DNA from: Psychroserpens ponticola
Lineage (GTDB): Bacteria > Bacteroidota > Bacteroidia > Flavobacteriales > Flavobacteriaceae
Assembly (NCBI RefSeq): GCF_023556315.2
Contig: NZ_CP116221.1
Coordinates: 2,615,001-2,679,000 of the forward strand
Length of the DNA: 64,000 bases
Direction of reading: 5' to 3'
The position numbers were made by a program, and so were the translations under genes. Positions 17,102 to 26,665 of this stretch are shown here, piece by piece. The notes under the pieces were generated by a model. The model saw only the letters and a program-made list of their open reading frames with translations, made no database searches and was not told the DNA's origin. Numbering within the stretch: position 1 is the first letter of the stretch; each line of letters starts with the position of its first letter.

Positions 17102-18821
17102 CCTTTTTTAAATTGAGTTTGAAATGATAGCGGCTTTGTTCTCTACTGTAGATCCCATTTAATTGCTGTACCATACTTTCAATGATGAATAATCCGAGCT
17201 GTTTTGTCTCTTTCTTTTCTATAAACTTTGTTCCAGAATCTGAATATTGTAATAGGATAATATTGTTTTCTAAATCGCATTTTATATGCAATTGCAAAGT
17301 TGTTTCATTACTTACAGCATGTTTGATGCTATTATTTACAAGTTCATTAATTAAAATCCCAATAGGAAGCAAGGTGTCCATATTAAGAGCTATATCTTTT
17401 GCATCCATAGTATAAGATATCTCTCTCTTAGAGATATGTATCGGACCATCGAGAACTCGAGTTAAATAGGTTTTAAGTTCAATTTTATCATTTATACTTG
17501 AAATATCTTTATAAGAGAATTGTTCGTGAGCTTCAGCAATTGTTTTCACCCTGTTTTCAAGATTATTTAGAATCTTTTGACTATTGATATCATCTGTTTC
17601 ATTAGCATGAAAATTAATTAAACTTACAATGAGAGACAAATTGTTCTTTACACGATGATTGAGTTCTCTTAATAAAACATTTCGTTCAGAAAGTGTAATA
17701 CCAAGCAGTTTATTTTTCTTTAATATTTCTTCTTTTTGTGTTTTATTTTCCTTATTTTTTTTCTTAATCCTACCCAATGCTAGGATTAATAATGTTAATA
17801 AAACACCAAAAACAGAAAGCACAAAAACTAATAGTTTTTTTTCATAGTTTACAGACTCTAGTTGTTCTCCATAACGTTTTTCTTCGAATTTAATTTTTAA
17901 ATTTTCTTTTGCTTCTTCGAGTTTTGAAATACTTTGTCGTTGAATAGTTAAATTTTTCATCACATTTAACTCTTTACTTTTTTTTAAGTAATAATACGCT
18001 GAGTCATACACGTTTTGCATCTCATATATTTCATCTAACTCATCATAAATAAGCATCATGGTTATACTATCCTTCATTCTTGATTTCTTAATATGTAACC
18101 CTTTAAGAAGCATCTTTTTTGCTTTATTATATTCACCATTTTCTTTGTATGCCACAGCTATATTTTTTAATGCAAATGCCATATCATCAAAATTTTCTAA
18201 TGCCTCATAATTTTTAATAGCTAACTCTAAATCTTTTAATCGCTGCTTATAGTCATCAGGGTCAGATAATCTATCAATTAAAAAAATAGCTATGGAAACC
18301 ACATCATCATAGTCATTTGTTTCTCCAAATTTTTTAGCTTCATATGCTAATGGAAGTGCTGCTTTTTTATTACCTGACATTCTAAATAAAGATGATTTTC
18401 GATATAAGAATATTCCATAATATTGATCTTTGGGATGAGTGTTGTAATACTGTTCTACGCTATCCAATTTTTTTAAACCATCAGTAAACTCTTCATAAAT
18501 TTCAAGAATTAACGCTTCACTTAACCACACTCTAACTTTATATTTTTTTGAGAGTAAATTTTGTGAGTATAATTCTGTTGCCAATTTTATTGCTTGGTCT
18601 AATTTCCATGACTCAGTAAGTGCTTGGAGTTTATAAGTAGTTACTATGGCTAATTGAATTTCGGAAAGGCTATTTGAAGACTTCAAACTATCTACTTCTT
18701 TCAGAATTAGAGTTGTATTTTTAGACTGAATTGCTTTTTCTAAACGCTGTAATTCGTTTTCAAAATCAACTTTTGGTAGCTGACTGAATGATTTAAAAAC
18801 ACACATTAATGCAATTAACAT
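17094..18821 (-). CDS. TPR sensor histidine kinase (HisKA_2 type)
   Basis: A 575-aa sensor kinase if started at the ATG at 18821, which gives a Sec signal (MLIALMCVFKSFSQ). The same frame stays open to an ATG at 19007, but that start lies only 2 bp from a terminator-like hairpin and adds an unlikely Lys/Phe-rich N-terminus. A periplasmic helical TPR-like sensor region (about 20-290) is followed by a transmembrane segment (about 329-351), a coiled-coil, the phospho-acceptor His of ELNHRVKNNLSLIVSLINF (HisKA_2) and an HATPase domain with LINELVNNSIKH. The protein resembles the TPR-plus-HisKA_2 kinases common in Bacteroidota. The partner is the overlapping LytTR regulator gene. Confidence 0.87.
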   Translation of the reverse strand: MLIALMCVFKSFSQLPKVDFENELQRLEKAIQSKNTTLILKEVDSLKSSNSLSEIQLAIVTTYKLQALTESWKLDQAIKLATELYSQNLLSKKYKVRVWLSEALILEIYEEFTDGLKKLDSVEQYYNTHPKDQYYGIFLYRKSSLFRMSGNKKAALPLAYEAKKFGETNDYDDVVSIAIFLIDRLSDPDDYKQRLKDLELAIKNYEALENFDDMAFALKNIAVAYKENGEYNKAKKMLLKGLHIKKSRMKDSITMMLIYDELDEIYEMQNVYDSAYYYLKKSKELNVMKNLTIQRQSISKLEEAKENLKIKFEEKRYGEQLESVNYEKKLLVFVLSVFGVLLTLLILALGRIKKKNKENKTQKEEILKKNKLLGITLSERNVLLRELNHRVKNNLSLIVSLINFHANETDDINSQKILNNLENRVKTIAEAHEQFSYKDISSINDKIELKTYLTRVLDGPIHISKREISYTMDAKDIALNMDTLLPIGILINELVNNSIKHAVSNETTLQLHIKCDLENNIILLQYSDSGTKFIEKKETKQLGLFIIESMVQQLNGIYSREQSRYHFKLNLKKDD

Positions 18822-19009
18822 TGCATACTTTGCATTTATATATTTGAAAGAAGTGATAAACTTATTAATGTCTTGATAGAAATGGTTAAAAAAATAAAAA
18901 TAGCTTAAAACTTTTATAATAAGTGTGATTATGTGATAAAGTATACGCTTTTTGGGATGAACGGAAATCTTAAACTTTTTAATAAAATGATAAAAAGATT
19001 TCATCACAT

Positions 19010-19045
19010 TAAAAGCCTATGATTATTACATTATAGGCTTTTTAC
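19010..19045. terminator. Hairpin between the CUB/T9SS gene and the kinase gene
   Basis: Inverted repeat aaaagcctat / ataggctttt, flanked by short T/A runs on both sides. It can end transcription of the minus-strand gene that stops at 19140. Its position 2 bp before the ATG at 19007 argues against that ATG as the kinase start. Confidence 0.65.
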
Positions 19046-19052
19046 TATTATT

Positions 19053-19096
19053 GGTTCTCGATACGATTCTTCTGCGTCGCATCACTCGAACTGACA
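19053..19096 (-). repeat. Dispersed intergenic repeat-like element
   Basis: On the minus strand it reads atgtcagttcgagtg and then ends in tcgtatcgagaacc. It resembles a short palindromic repeat that I remember as frequent between flavobacterial genes. The element at 2898-2969 shares the TGTCA-TTCGAG start. Confidence 0.5.
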
Positions 19097-19139
19097 TTAA
19101 AGGATATATTTGAATTTAAGGTTTAGAAAACGTTTTACT

Positions 19140-22100
19140 TTATTCAATTATTAACTTCTTAACCATTTCTTTGGTTGCTGTATTTAGTTTCACGAAATAT
19201 AATCCGCTATGTAAGTCTGAAACGTTTAGTTCTAAATTTTGAGTTTCAGAAATAGACTGCTCTAGGACTAATTTACCTTGAATATCATAAATGCTCAAAG
19301 TAGCTTTTGTGATGTTATTTAATTTAATATTTAAGACATCTTTTGCAGGATTAGGATACATGCTGAAACTGTTGAAATCAAATTCAGATACTGAAAGCGC
19401 TTCTTCAACAAATTCGGTTTCAAATCTGTTTGTAATTACAGGCGCATTGAAATCGAAAAATATTGCTGCTGTATTTGGAATGACATCACCTGAAGCATAG
19501 CCAGCATTTGGTTGTACTCTAAAGTAAACAAATCCACTACTACCTTCTGCATCATCTTGTTCTGCAGGTAGGTTAATATCTTCAAAATACCATTCTAGGC
19601 TACTATCGGTTCTTGTTACCACATAATCATGACTAGAACGTAACATTTGGAAACTAGCTTTATTTAATTGATTATCTAACACATCTTCAATTCTTACAAA
19701 ATCGGCAGCTGCTGTTCCTAAGTTTTGGAAACGGATGGTATAGTATAACCATTCATCTGAAGTTGAAAAGTCATCAAACAAGACTTTCGGCCCATGAGAT
19801 TCCATTTTATCATTTGGATCCCAAGAACCAACAACTAATTCTGATAAGGTTGAATAATTATTACCAGCTACTAAGTCATTTGAATCTGTTACATAGTTAG
19901 CAGTATTCGTTAAAATATCTCCAAGTTCTATTGATGCTGGACAGGTTAAAGACACATCGATATACTCAACATTTCCTGGTTGAAGGTTTACAAAATCGAC
20001 CGTAAAACCAGTCGCTGTAGTTGTAATTGTATAATTTGGATTTACACTTGTTACACCATTATACACTAATAACGGATCATGTGTAAACTCAACGGTTCCA
20101 GATGTAATTGTTGTAAAGCCTAAGTTTTCTAAAATAATGATATTTTCATGAGTAAAACCAGGTCTTGGAGGTGTCCAAGAATTAATTAAATAAACAGCTA
20201 AATCTTCGCAACTCTGTTCTTCAACGACAGGAAAGTCAACTGTTAATGTACTCCCTTCAGCAACACTAATGTTATTAAACACTGCAGTTGTAATATCATA
20301 ACATCCAGCAGATTCATCATATAAATTAAAGGTGATTTCATATACATCTGAATCATTTTCGCTTATAAACTGAAAATGACCAGTTGATGAATTTACGACG
20401 TTAATATTACCATCTCCATTGGCTTCGTAGGTAAAGTAACCGTTAGAGAAACTAAATTCATTCGTGTCAAATACAGTATTTGTATTTTCATCTATAAAGG
20501 CATTGACTTCAATAATACCAATTGCAGAAGTACATAAGACATCGAAATCAAATGGAGCAGTACAACAGGTACTTCCACTAACACAACTTATTATATTATC
20601 TGAATCAAATCGCACAGTAATTGTACTTCCTGTAGAGGTGTACGACAGTCCAGCAAAATCACCATCATTACCATAAAGCAAATCGGGATTCAAAACAGTT
20701 CCATCAGAATCTGTGATATAAACCTCATCATAATCAACTTCTGTACTTCCAGAATTAAAGTAAATTGTTAACGGTAAATCATCTGAACTTTGGTAACTAA
20801 ATTCGGTAGTATCATAATTGTCATAACAATGAGTTGTATTTATAGTTTCATCACCACAAACAACCATTTGATAAGGATTTGCTCTAATTGTAAAACTTTT
20901 TTCAGTACAACCTTCAGCATCTCCATTTGTATTATAAGGCACAATGGTGAGGTAATATGTTACTTCATAATCTAAAGTTTCAAGATCGTATGCTAGGACA
21001 TTTCCAACATCTACATTATTTAGCACTTCTGTTCCTCCAGAAGTTAAGCCCAATGACAATTTATAGCCTGTAACGATACCAAAAGGTGCGTTCCAAGTTA
21101 GATCTGCATCTTCATTGACATCAATAGCTCCATCTAAAGGTTCGGTTAAAGTAATATTACATTCAGGAATTACATTAAGATCTACACAACTTACTGTATA
21201 ACTTATTTCTTCATAACTATTAGTTTCGCATGAAATACTTCCATCTCCAGCAACAGAAATAGAAATACTATTTCCAGTTGAAACAAAATATAAGCCTTGA
21301 ACTTCACCTCCATAACCATAGGTCGTTGCTTCAGGGTTTAAATTGGTAACACCATCTGAATCTAATACAATTAGTTCATCAAAATTATTTTCTACTCTTC
21401 CGCTTAAAAAACGTACTTCTAGAGGTGTTGTACCATCTAAACTTTCAAATTGATAGACTGTTGTATCATCATTTACATAACAAAATGAGAATGTTTCTGC
21501 TTCTTCTGTACAATCAATAATTGTAGCACATGAATTATCTGTAACTATATTAAAATCAATTATAGAAAAACATTCATCTCCAATATTTCGTACTCTAACA
21601 TAAATAGTTTCATTACTATTTGTAGACTGATAAGCAGATGGACTTCCGATGGAGTTAGTATTTGTAAGTGCATCATCGTATGTATTAAAAAAACCAATTA
21701 TAAACTGGCTTATATCTTGATTTCCAAAAATTTCTGGGAAAGTAACGCTCAAATCAAAACTTGGATTTTGTTCACAGCTATACAAATCGACAACATTTCC
21801 TAGTACTGGAGCATTACCTCCTTGCATTACGTCTACACCTTCAGTTGACACGCAACCAGAAATTAAATCGGTAACAGTTACTGTATAAAATCCGCTTGTA
21901 TTTACTATAATTTCAGGACTTGTCTCACCTGTATTCCATAAATATTCATATGCGCCATTATCGTTGCCTATATTTGGATATAGTATAACTTCATTTCCGT
22001 CACAAATGGTATAAGGACCAGCAAAACTTATTTGCGGATTTAAATAAAAGTTGACATATATTTCAGCAATAGTAAAACTTCCTGATTGGTTATTCTCAAT

Positions 22101-23552
22101 ACGTACATATACCGTTGAAGAATTCCCACTTACAGAATACACAGTTGGATTTGTAATAGGATCTGTTTCAGTTTCAGCATTTGTTATGGCATAATAATAG
22201 GTAAATGTAAAGTTAGATGGGTCTTGACCATCAACCATATTAATTTCTTGAGAAGTTAAATCATAACTCACTGGAATATTTGGATCATCACCACAAACAA
22301 TAACTTCTACAGATGATGCAGAAATACATTCAACATCAACAATTAACTCTACTGTTGTTACTCCAAAACAATCGTCTTGTGTTGAAGACACTCTAACATA
22401 TATAGTTTGGTTATAAGGTTCAAAATTTGTAAATATTGGTTCTATTGCATCTGTTCCATTATTAGCATCAGTTACTGTTAAATGATAGGTAAAAGTAGCT
22501 ATTGGATTCTGCATACTACTAAGAATTTCGTCTCCTTTTATATTTAAATCAAAGGTTGCAAACCCATCGCCATCATCATCACAAATAACATAAGGTGTTG
22601 GAGAGGGAACATTTAAGAATGAATTATACTCAACACTAAAATCTGTAATAGATGAACATTCATTATCCCATGATATAACTTGTAATGAATAACTACCTTC
22701 CTGATAAACTTCTAAAAATGAATTATTCTCATTTGGTAGTATAATACCATTGTAATACCATTCAAAAGAAAAATCTCCTTGTTGTAATCCAGATTCTACT
22801 GTAGTTGAGGAGCCTTCACATATTTGATATACATCTTGAAGGGTTGGAATTGGTGTAGCATTTACATATAAGTTGAATAATGTCGTCTCAAAATTCCCAG
22901 TAGCTATATCTTCTACACGAATATAAATAAGTTGCGGATTTGTAACATTAGCATAAGGACTAATTAATGGATTTATTCCAGCTAAAGCATTAGTCTCAGA
23001 TTCGTGATATGTTACTGTATAATTGGCAGGATCTAAACCATTTAAGATTTCATTATTTTTAAGTTCTAAATCGAAAAGGCCAAATCCGTTTCCAAAATCG
23101 TCACAAATGATGTAATCTGTAGGTTGATTGATTTCAAAACTAGAAATACAACTTACATATCCAGCCCATCCATTAGTGACACCTAAGTCGTTACTAACAA
23201 AATTTAGAGTTAAGCAACCTGTGTCATTATCTGCCATTATTAATCCAGGTGAATTACCACCCGAAAAAGCTCCAATTAAAGGACTGTTGGTTGAATCACC
23301 ATTATAGACACTTAAAATATCTAGATTAATTTGTGTTGAAAACTCATAAAAATCGATCATCACATAACCATCACTTTGAGGGCATAGTGTTAACGTAAAA
23401 TTTTCATTGCTTTCATAATCACCAGTAAGTCCACCAGAATCGGTTAATACAAAATCACATTCGGTCCAGGAACCATTTTGCATTTCAATTTCATTTTGTG
23501 AAAACCCAATAAATGAAAGTAATAACACTAAAAGGAGTAATAATCTTTTCAT
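19140..23552 (-). CDS. 1470-aa CUB-domain surface protein with T9SS type A sorting domain
   Basis: Exported protein with a signal peptide (LLLLLVLLLSFIGFSQ). An N-terminal CUB domain (about 23-135) has FYEFSTQINLDILSVYNG and NGWAGYVSC. Repeated segments of the type DYIICDDFGNGFGLFDL follow, each with NPTVYSVSGNSSTVYVRIEN-type strands (about 140-640). Two further CUB-like units (FSFCYVNDDTTVYQF; THCYDNYDTTEFSYQ) flank a fibronectin-like segment. Near the C-terminus lies a conserved SWDPNDKMESHGP module and then a T9SS sorting domain (MYPNPAKDVLNIKL, LSIYDIQGKLVLE, SGLYFVKLN). It is probably a cell-surface or secreted protein in adhesion or matrix binding; no catalytic motif is seen. A TATCTTCG -7-like element lies at 23635-23642 on the minus strand, implying a leader of about 75 nt. 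Confidence 0.9.
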   Translation of the reverse strand: MKRLLLLLVLLLSFIGFSQNEIEMQNGSWTECDFVLTDSGGLTGDYESNENFTLTLCPQSDGYVMIDFYEFSTQINLDILSVYNGDSTNSPLIGAFSGGNSPGLIMADNDTGCLTLNFVSNDLGVTNGWAGYVSCISSFEINQPTDYIICDDFGNGFGLFDLELKNNEILNGLDPANYTVTYHESETNALAGINPLISPYANVTNPQLIYIRVEDIATGNFETTLFNLYVNATPIPTLQDVYQICEGSSTTVESGLQQGDFSFEWYYNGIILPNENNSFLEVYQEGSYSLQVISWDNECSSITDFSVEYNSFLNVPSPTPYVICDDDGDGFATFDLNIKGDEILSSMQNPIATFTYHLTVTDANNGTDAIEPIFTNFEPYNQTIYVRVSSTQDDCFGVTTVELIVDVECISASSVEVIVCGDDPNIPVSYDLTSQEINMVDGQDPSNFTFTYYYAITNAETETDPITNPTVYSVSGNSSTVYVRIENNQSGSFTIAEIYVNFYLNPQISFAGPYTICDGNEVILYPNIGNDNGAYEYLWNTGETSPEIIVNTSGFYTVTVTDLISGCVSTEGVDVMQGGNAPVLGNVVDLYSCEQNPSFDLSVTFPEIFGNQDISQFIIGFFNTYDDALTNTNSIGSPSAYQSTNSNETIYVRVRNIGDECFSIIDFNIVTDNSCATIIDCTEEAETFSFCYVNDDTTVYQFESLDGTTPLEVRFLSGRVENNFDELIVLDSDGVTNLNPEATTYGYGGEVQGLYFVSTGNSISISVAGDGSISCETNSYEEISYTVSCVDLNVIPECNITLTEPLDGAIDVNEDADLTWNAPFGIVTGYKLSLGLTSGGTEVLNNVDVGNVLAYDLETLDYEVTYYLTIVPYNTNGDAEGCTEKSFTIRANPYQMVVCGDETINTTHCYDNYDTTEFSYQSSDDLPLTIYFNSGSTEVDYDEVYITDSDGTVLNPDLLYGNDGDFAGLSYTSTGSTITVRFDSDNIISCVSGSTCCTAPFDFDVLCTSAIGIIEVNAFIDENTNTVFDTNEFSFSNGYFTYEANGDGNINVVNSSTGHFQFISENDSDVYEITFNLYDESAGCYDITTAVFNNISVAEGSTLTVDFPVVEEQSCEDLAVYLINSWTPPRPGFTHENIIILENLGFTTITSGTVEFTHDPLLVYNGVTSVNPNYTITTTATGFTVDFVNLQPGNVEYIDVSLTCPASIELGDILTNTANYVTDSNDLVAGNNYSTLSELVVGSWDPNDKMESHGPKVLFDDFSTSDEWLYYTIRFQNLGTAAADFVRIEDVLDNQLNKASFQMLRSSHDYVVTRTDSSLEWYFEDINLPAEQDDAEGSSGFVYFRVQPNAGYASGDVIPNTAAIFFDFNAPVITNRFETEFVEEALSVSEFDFNSFSMYPNPAKDVLNIKLNNITKATLSIYDIQGKLVLEQSISETQNLELNVSDLHSGLYFVKLNTATKEMVKKLIIE

Positions 23553-23704
23553 AAGTAATTGATTTTTAATTAAGTTGTTAGGAAATAATAAAAACCAATT
23601 AAAAAGATTAAGTGATTTTCACATATATAACAGCCGAAGATATAAAATTCCTACCTAAGTTTCGTTTTGATTTTATACAATGGTTTTTTTGATATTTAAA
23701 AGTG

Positions 23705-23712
23705 TAATTTTG
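23705..23712 (+). promoter_or_regulatory. -7 promoter element for the SpoU-type methyltransferase gene
   Basis: TAATTTTG, an exact TAnnTTTG match, 30 bp before the ATG at 23743. A TTTG at 23688-23691 is 13 bp upstream, which is too close for a typical -33 box. Confidence 0.5.
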
Positions 23713-23742
23713 CAGTATTCATAATGAAAGTGAAGTTATACG

Positions 23743-24543
23743 ATGTCTCAAAAAACTATTTCAAGCATTCAGAATGCTTATATTAAGCAGTTGTTCCTGT
23801 TAAAAGAAAAATCTCGCGAACGTAAAAAAACAGGTTTATTTTTGATTGAAGGTCAGCGTGAATTAGCTCTTGCTATTAAAGGGAATTTTGAAATTGACAC
23901 TTTACTATATTATCCTGAATTAGTTTCTGAAGCACAACTAAAAGAGTTCACATTTATAGGTGGTAATGTTATTGAAATCTCAAAAGAGGTCTTTCAAAAA
24001 TTAGCGCATCGTAGTACTACTGAAGGTGTTATTGCAGTAGCAAAAAGTAAATCTCATGAGATAGACACCCTTCAACTTGAACATAAAAACCCTTTGATTT
24101 TAATTGCTGAAGCTCCAGAAAAACCCGGAAATATTGGAGCCTTATTAAGAACAGCAGATGCAGCTAATGTAGACGCAGTAATTATTGCCAATCCGAAGAG
24201 TGATTTATACAATCCAAATATTATTCGTTCGAGTGTAGGTTGTGTGTTTACGACTCAAATTGTAATGGGTTCGACTTCAGAAATTATTGATTTTTTAAAT
24301 GATAATAGCATTAACACCTATTGTGCAGCTTTGCAAGCCTCAGTAGAATACCAAACACAAGATTACACCAAACCAACAGCAATTGTTGTTGGTACCGAAG
24401 CTGATGGCTTAACAGACGAATGGTTAAAAGCGTCTACTCAAAATATTATTATTCCTATGCAAGGCGAAATTGACAGCATGAATGTTTCAGTTGCAGCAGG
24501 AATCCTTATTTTTGAAGCGAAAAGACAACGAAACTTTAAATAA
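23743..24543 (+). CDS. SpoU/TrmH-family RNA methyltransferase
   Basis: A 266-aa SAM-dependent 2'-O-ribose methyltransferase of the SPOUT superfamily. The N-terminal substrate-binding domain (about 1-100, including KKTGLFLIEGQRELALAIKG) precedes the knotted catalytic domain, with motif 1 PGNIGALLRTADAANVDAV (catalytic Asn/Arg), NPNIIRSSVGCVF, motif 2 VVGTEADGLTDEW and motif 3 IPMQGEIDSMNVSVAAGI. It acts on tRNA or rRNA in the cytosol; the exact nucleotide cannot be read from the sequence. It begins a run of plus-strand genes, with the next gene 7 bp downstream. Confidence 0.9.
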   Translation: MSQKTISSIQNAYIKQLFLLKEKSRERKKTGLFLIEGQRELALAIKGNFEIDTLLYYPELVSEAQLKEFTFIGGNVIEISKEVFQKLAHRSTTEGVIAVAKSKSHEIDTLQLEHKNPLILIAEAPEKPGNIGALLRTADAANVDAVIIANPKSDLYNPNIIRSSVGCVFTTQIVMGSTSEIIDFLNDNSINTYCAALQASVEYQTQDYTKPTAIVVGTEADGLTDEWLKASTQNIIIPMQGEIDSMNVSVAAGILIFEAKRQRNFK

Positions 24544-24550
24544 AAACATA

Positions 24551-25384
24551 ATGAGAATCCCCTTAGTATTTAGCATCATTTTAATGTTCACTTTTACGTC
24601 TTGTAAGAATGACACACAAGAAAAAACAAAAAAAACACCTACTAAAGAGCTGAAAGAAAACAAACTAGAGTTTAAAAATAAAGCTCATGAATTGGTGTAT
24701 CAAATGACTCAAAAAGTAGGCAATTACAGCAAACTTATAGCTAAAAAAGATGTTGTATACACATATACTTACCAAACACCTGATGGTAAAACCGATATTT
24801 CAACTGAAAAGTACATCTTTAACGGAGAGTTATCCTATGGTAAATATGAAACACATGAGAGAACATTAGCAAACCTAGAAGGAACTATTGAACAAGGTTA
24901 CGATGGTAGCGAGTATTGGCTGAAACATAATGGGAATCTTGTAACAGATTCTGTTGCTTTAAAAAGAGTTGCTTTTAACAGACCAACAAATTATTATTGG
25001 TTTACAATGATGCAAAAATTATTAGATCCAGGTTTACATTACGAATACATTAAAGAACAAACGATTGGTGAAACAATTTACGATGTGGTTAAAGTGACGT
25101 TTGAAACTAAAGACAATAAGCCAAAAGACATCTATCAACTTTATATTAATAAAGACACAAAACTTGTAGATCAGTTTCTATTTACTGTTATGGATTTTGG
25201 AAAAGCAGATCCTTTGTTAATGGAAATGACATATGAAACCATTGATGGACTATTAATTCCTACACAACGCAGATACAAAGCCTCTAATTGGGATGCTGAA
25301 GTCACAAATAATCCTTGGATACTAGTCAAATGGACTGATATCAAATTTAATAACGGTTTAAGTAAAGCTGACTTTAAAAAATAA
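24551..25384 (+). CDS. DUF6503 family lipoprotein (second copy)
   Basis: A 277-aa lipoprotein. The start at 24551 is chosen because it gives a lipobox signal (MRIPLVFSIILMFTFTSCKND, Cys18); an ATG further upstream lies inside the preceding gene and adds a charged non-signal N-terminus. The Lys/Thr-rich spacer and the domain with KAHELVYQMTQKVGNYSKLIAKK, GYDGSEYWLKHNG, NYYWFTMMQKLLDPG and GLLIPTQRRYKA match DUF6503 and parallel the protein at 11158-11961. It is probably a periplasmic ligand-binding lipoprotein of unknown role. It sits between a methyltransferase gene and an M48 protease gene with 5-7 bp gaps, so it is operonic. Confidence 0.78.
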   Translation: MRIPLVFSIILMFTFTSCKNDTQEKTKKTPTKELKENKLEFKNKAHELVYQMTQKVGNYSKLIAKKDVVYTYTYQTPDGKTDISTEKYIFNGELSYGKYETHERTLANLEGTIEQGYDGSEYWLKHNGNLVTDSVALKRVAFNRPTNYYWFTMMQKLLDPGLHYEYIKEQTIGETIYDVVKVTFETKDNKPKDIYQLYINKDTKLVDQFLFTVMDFGKADPLLMEMTYETIDGLLIPTQRRYKASNWDAEVTNNPWILVKWTDIKFNNGLSKADFKK

Positions 25385-25389
25385 ATAAA

Positions 25390-26622
25390 ATGACAGCACA
25401 AACTCTGTTTTACATCATTATAGGTATTATTCTTGTCAATTTTATTATTGATAAAGTACTTGATGCACTAAATGCCAAACATTATGATGATACTATTCCT
25501 GAAGAGTTGAATGATGTCTATGACGAAACTGAGTATAAAAAGTCTCAAGATTACAAAAAAACCAATTATAAGTTCGGGATTTTCAGTTCTGCATTTTCTA
25601 TTTTACTAACCCTTGGGTTTTTGTTTCTTGATGGGTTTGAATACGTCGATAACATTGCTCGAAGCTATACCGAAAATCCAATTGGCATTGCTTTGATTTT
25701 CTTTGGAGTTATCATGATTGGAAGTGATCTTATTTCATTACCTTTTTCAGTTTATAAAACCTTTGTCATTGAAGAAAAATTTGGGTTTAATAAAACCACA
25801 ACCAAAACTTATATTCTAGATAAAATAAAAGGATTATTGATGTCTGCCATTTTAGGTGGTGGGATTTTAGCACTTATCATTTGGTTTTACCAACAAACAG
25901 GAGAGCAATTTTGGTTATATGCTTGGGCCATTGTAACTGTATTTACAATATTCATGAACCTATTCTATGCCAAACTCATTGTACCTCTATTCAATAAACA
26001 AACACCTTTAGAAGATGGAAGTTTACGTGAAAAAATTTCAGAATATGCACAATCAGTTGGCTTTAGCTTAAAAAATATTTTCATCATTGATGGCTCTAAA
26101 CGAAGTACAAAAGCAAATGCTTACTTTTCAGGCTTTGGAAGTGAAAAACGCATCACCTTATATGATACTTTGGTTAATGATTTAGAGGAAGAAGAAATTG
26201 TAGCCGTTTTAGCACATGAGGTTGGTCATTATAAACGAAAACATATTATTTTCAATCTTGTATCGTCGATAGTATTGACAGGGATTATGCTGTTTATCTT
26301 ATCTGTTTTCATATCAAACCCTTTATTATCAAATGCATTGGGTGTTGAAATCTCTAGTTTTCATGTTGGTTTAATTGCCTTTGGAATGTTGTATTCTCCT
26401 ATTTCAGAAATCATAGGATTAGCAATGAATTACATCTCTCGAAAATTTGAGTACCAAGCTGATGATTATGCAAAAACAACTTACGAAGCAGAACCATTAA
26501 TCACATCGCTTAAAAAATTATCTAAAAATAGTTTGAGTAATTTGACACCTCATCCTTCATATGTTTGGATGCATTATTCGCATCCAACTTTATTACAGCG
26601 TGTTAGGAATTTGAAATCATAA
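25390..26622 (+). CDS. M48 family metalloprotease (Ste24/CAAX-protease type)
   Basis: A 410-aa integral membrane zinc protease. It has several membrane segments (N-terminal FYIIIGIILVNFIIDKVL, then about 60-80, 95-120, 150-175, 180-205) and HEVGHYKRKH at residues 276-285. Two later hydrophobic segments lead to a downstream EYQADDYA, which holds the third zinc ligand Glu. The length and the QFWLYAWAIVTVFTIFMNLFYAKLIVPLFNK core fit Ste24-type proteases, which in bacteria are thought to act in membrane-protein quality control. It is 5 bp behind the DUF6503 lipoprotein gene. Confidence 0.92.
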   Translation: MTAQTLFYIIIGIILVNFIIDKVLDALNAKHYDDTIPEELNDVYDETEYKKSQDYKKTNYKFGIFSSAFSILLTLGFLFLDGFEYVDNIARSYTENPIGIALIFFGVIMIGSDLISLPFSVYKTFVIEEKFGFNKTTTKTYILDKIKGLLMSAILGGGILALIIWFYQQTGEQFWLYAWAIVTVFTIFMNLFYAKLIVPLFNKQTPLEDGSLREKISEYAQSVGFSLKNIFIIDGSKRSTKANAYFSGFGSEKRITLYDTLVNDLEEEEIVAVLAHEVGHYKRKHIIFNLVSSIVLTGIMLFILSVFISNPLLSNALGVEISSFHVGLIAFGMLYSPISEIIGLAMNYISRKFEYQADDYAKTTYEAEPLITSLKKLSKNSLSNLTPHPSYVWMHYSHPTLLQRVRNLKS

Positions 26623-26665
26623 TATTTACTTAATACCTTTATTTTGTATCTTGATGCCAAATTAT

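Noticed and set aside
20464-20676. Open frame on the plus strand inside the CUB/T9SS gene
   Set aside because: Shadow frame of a real 1470-aa gene; biased composition and no start signal.
26651-26665. Upstream TTG/ATG starts for the arylsulfotransferase-like gene
   Set aside because: They only add a few residues in front of a complete signal peptide that begins at 26666.
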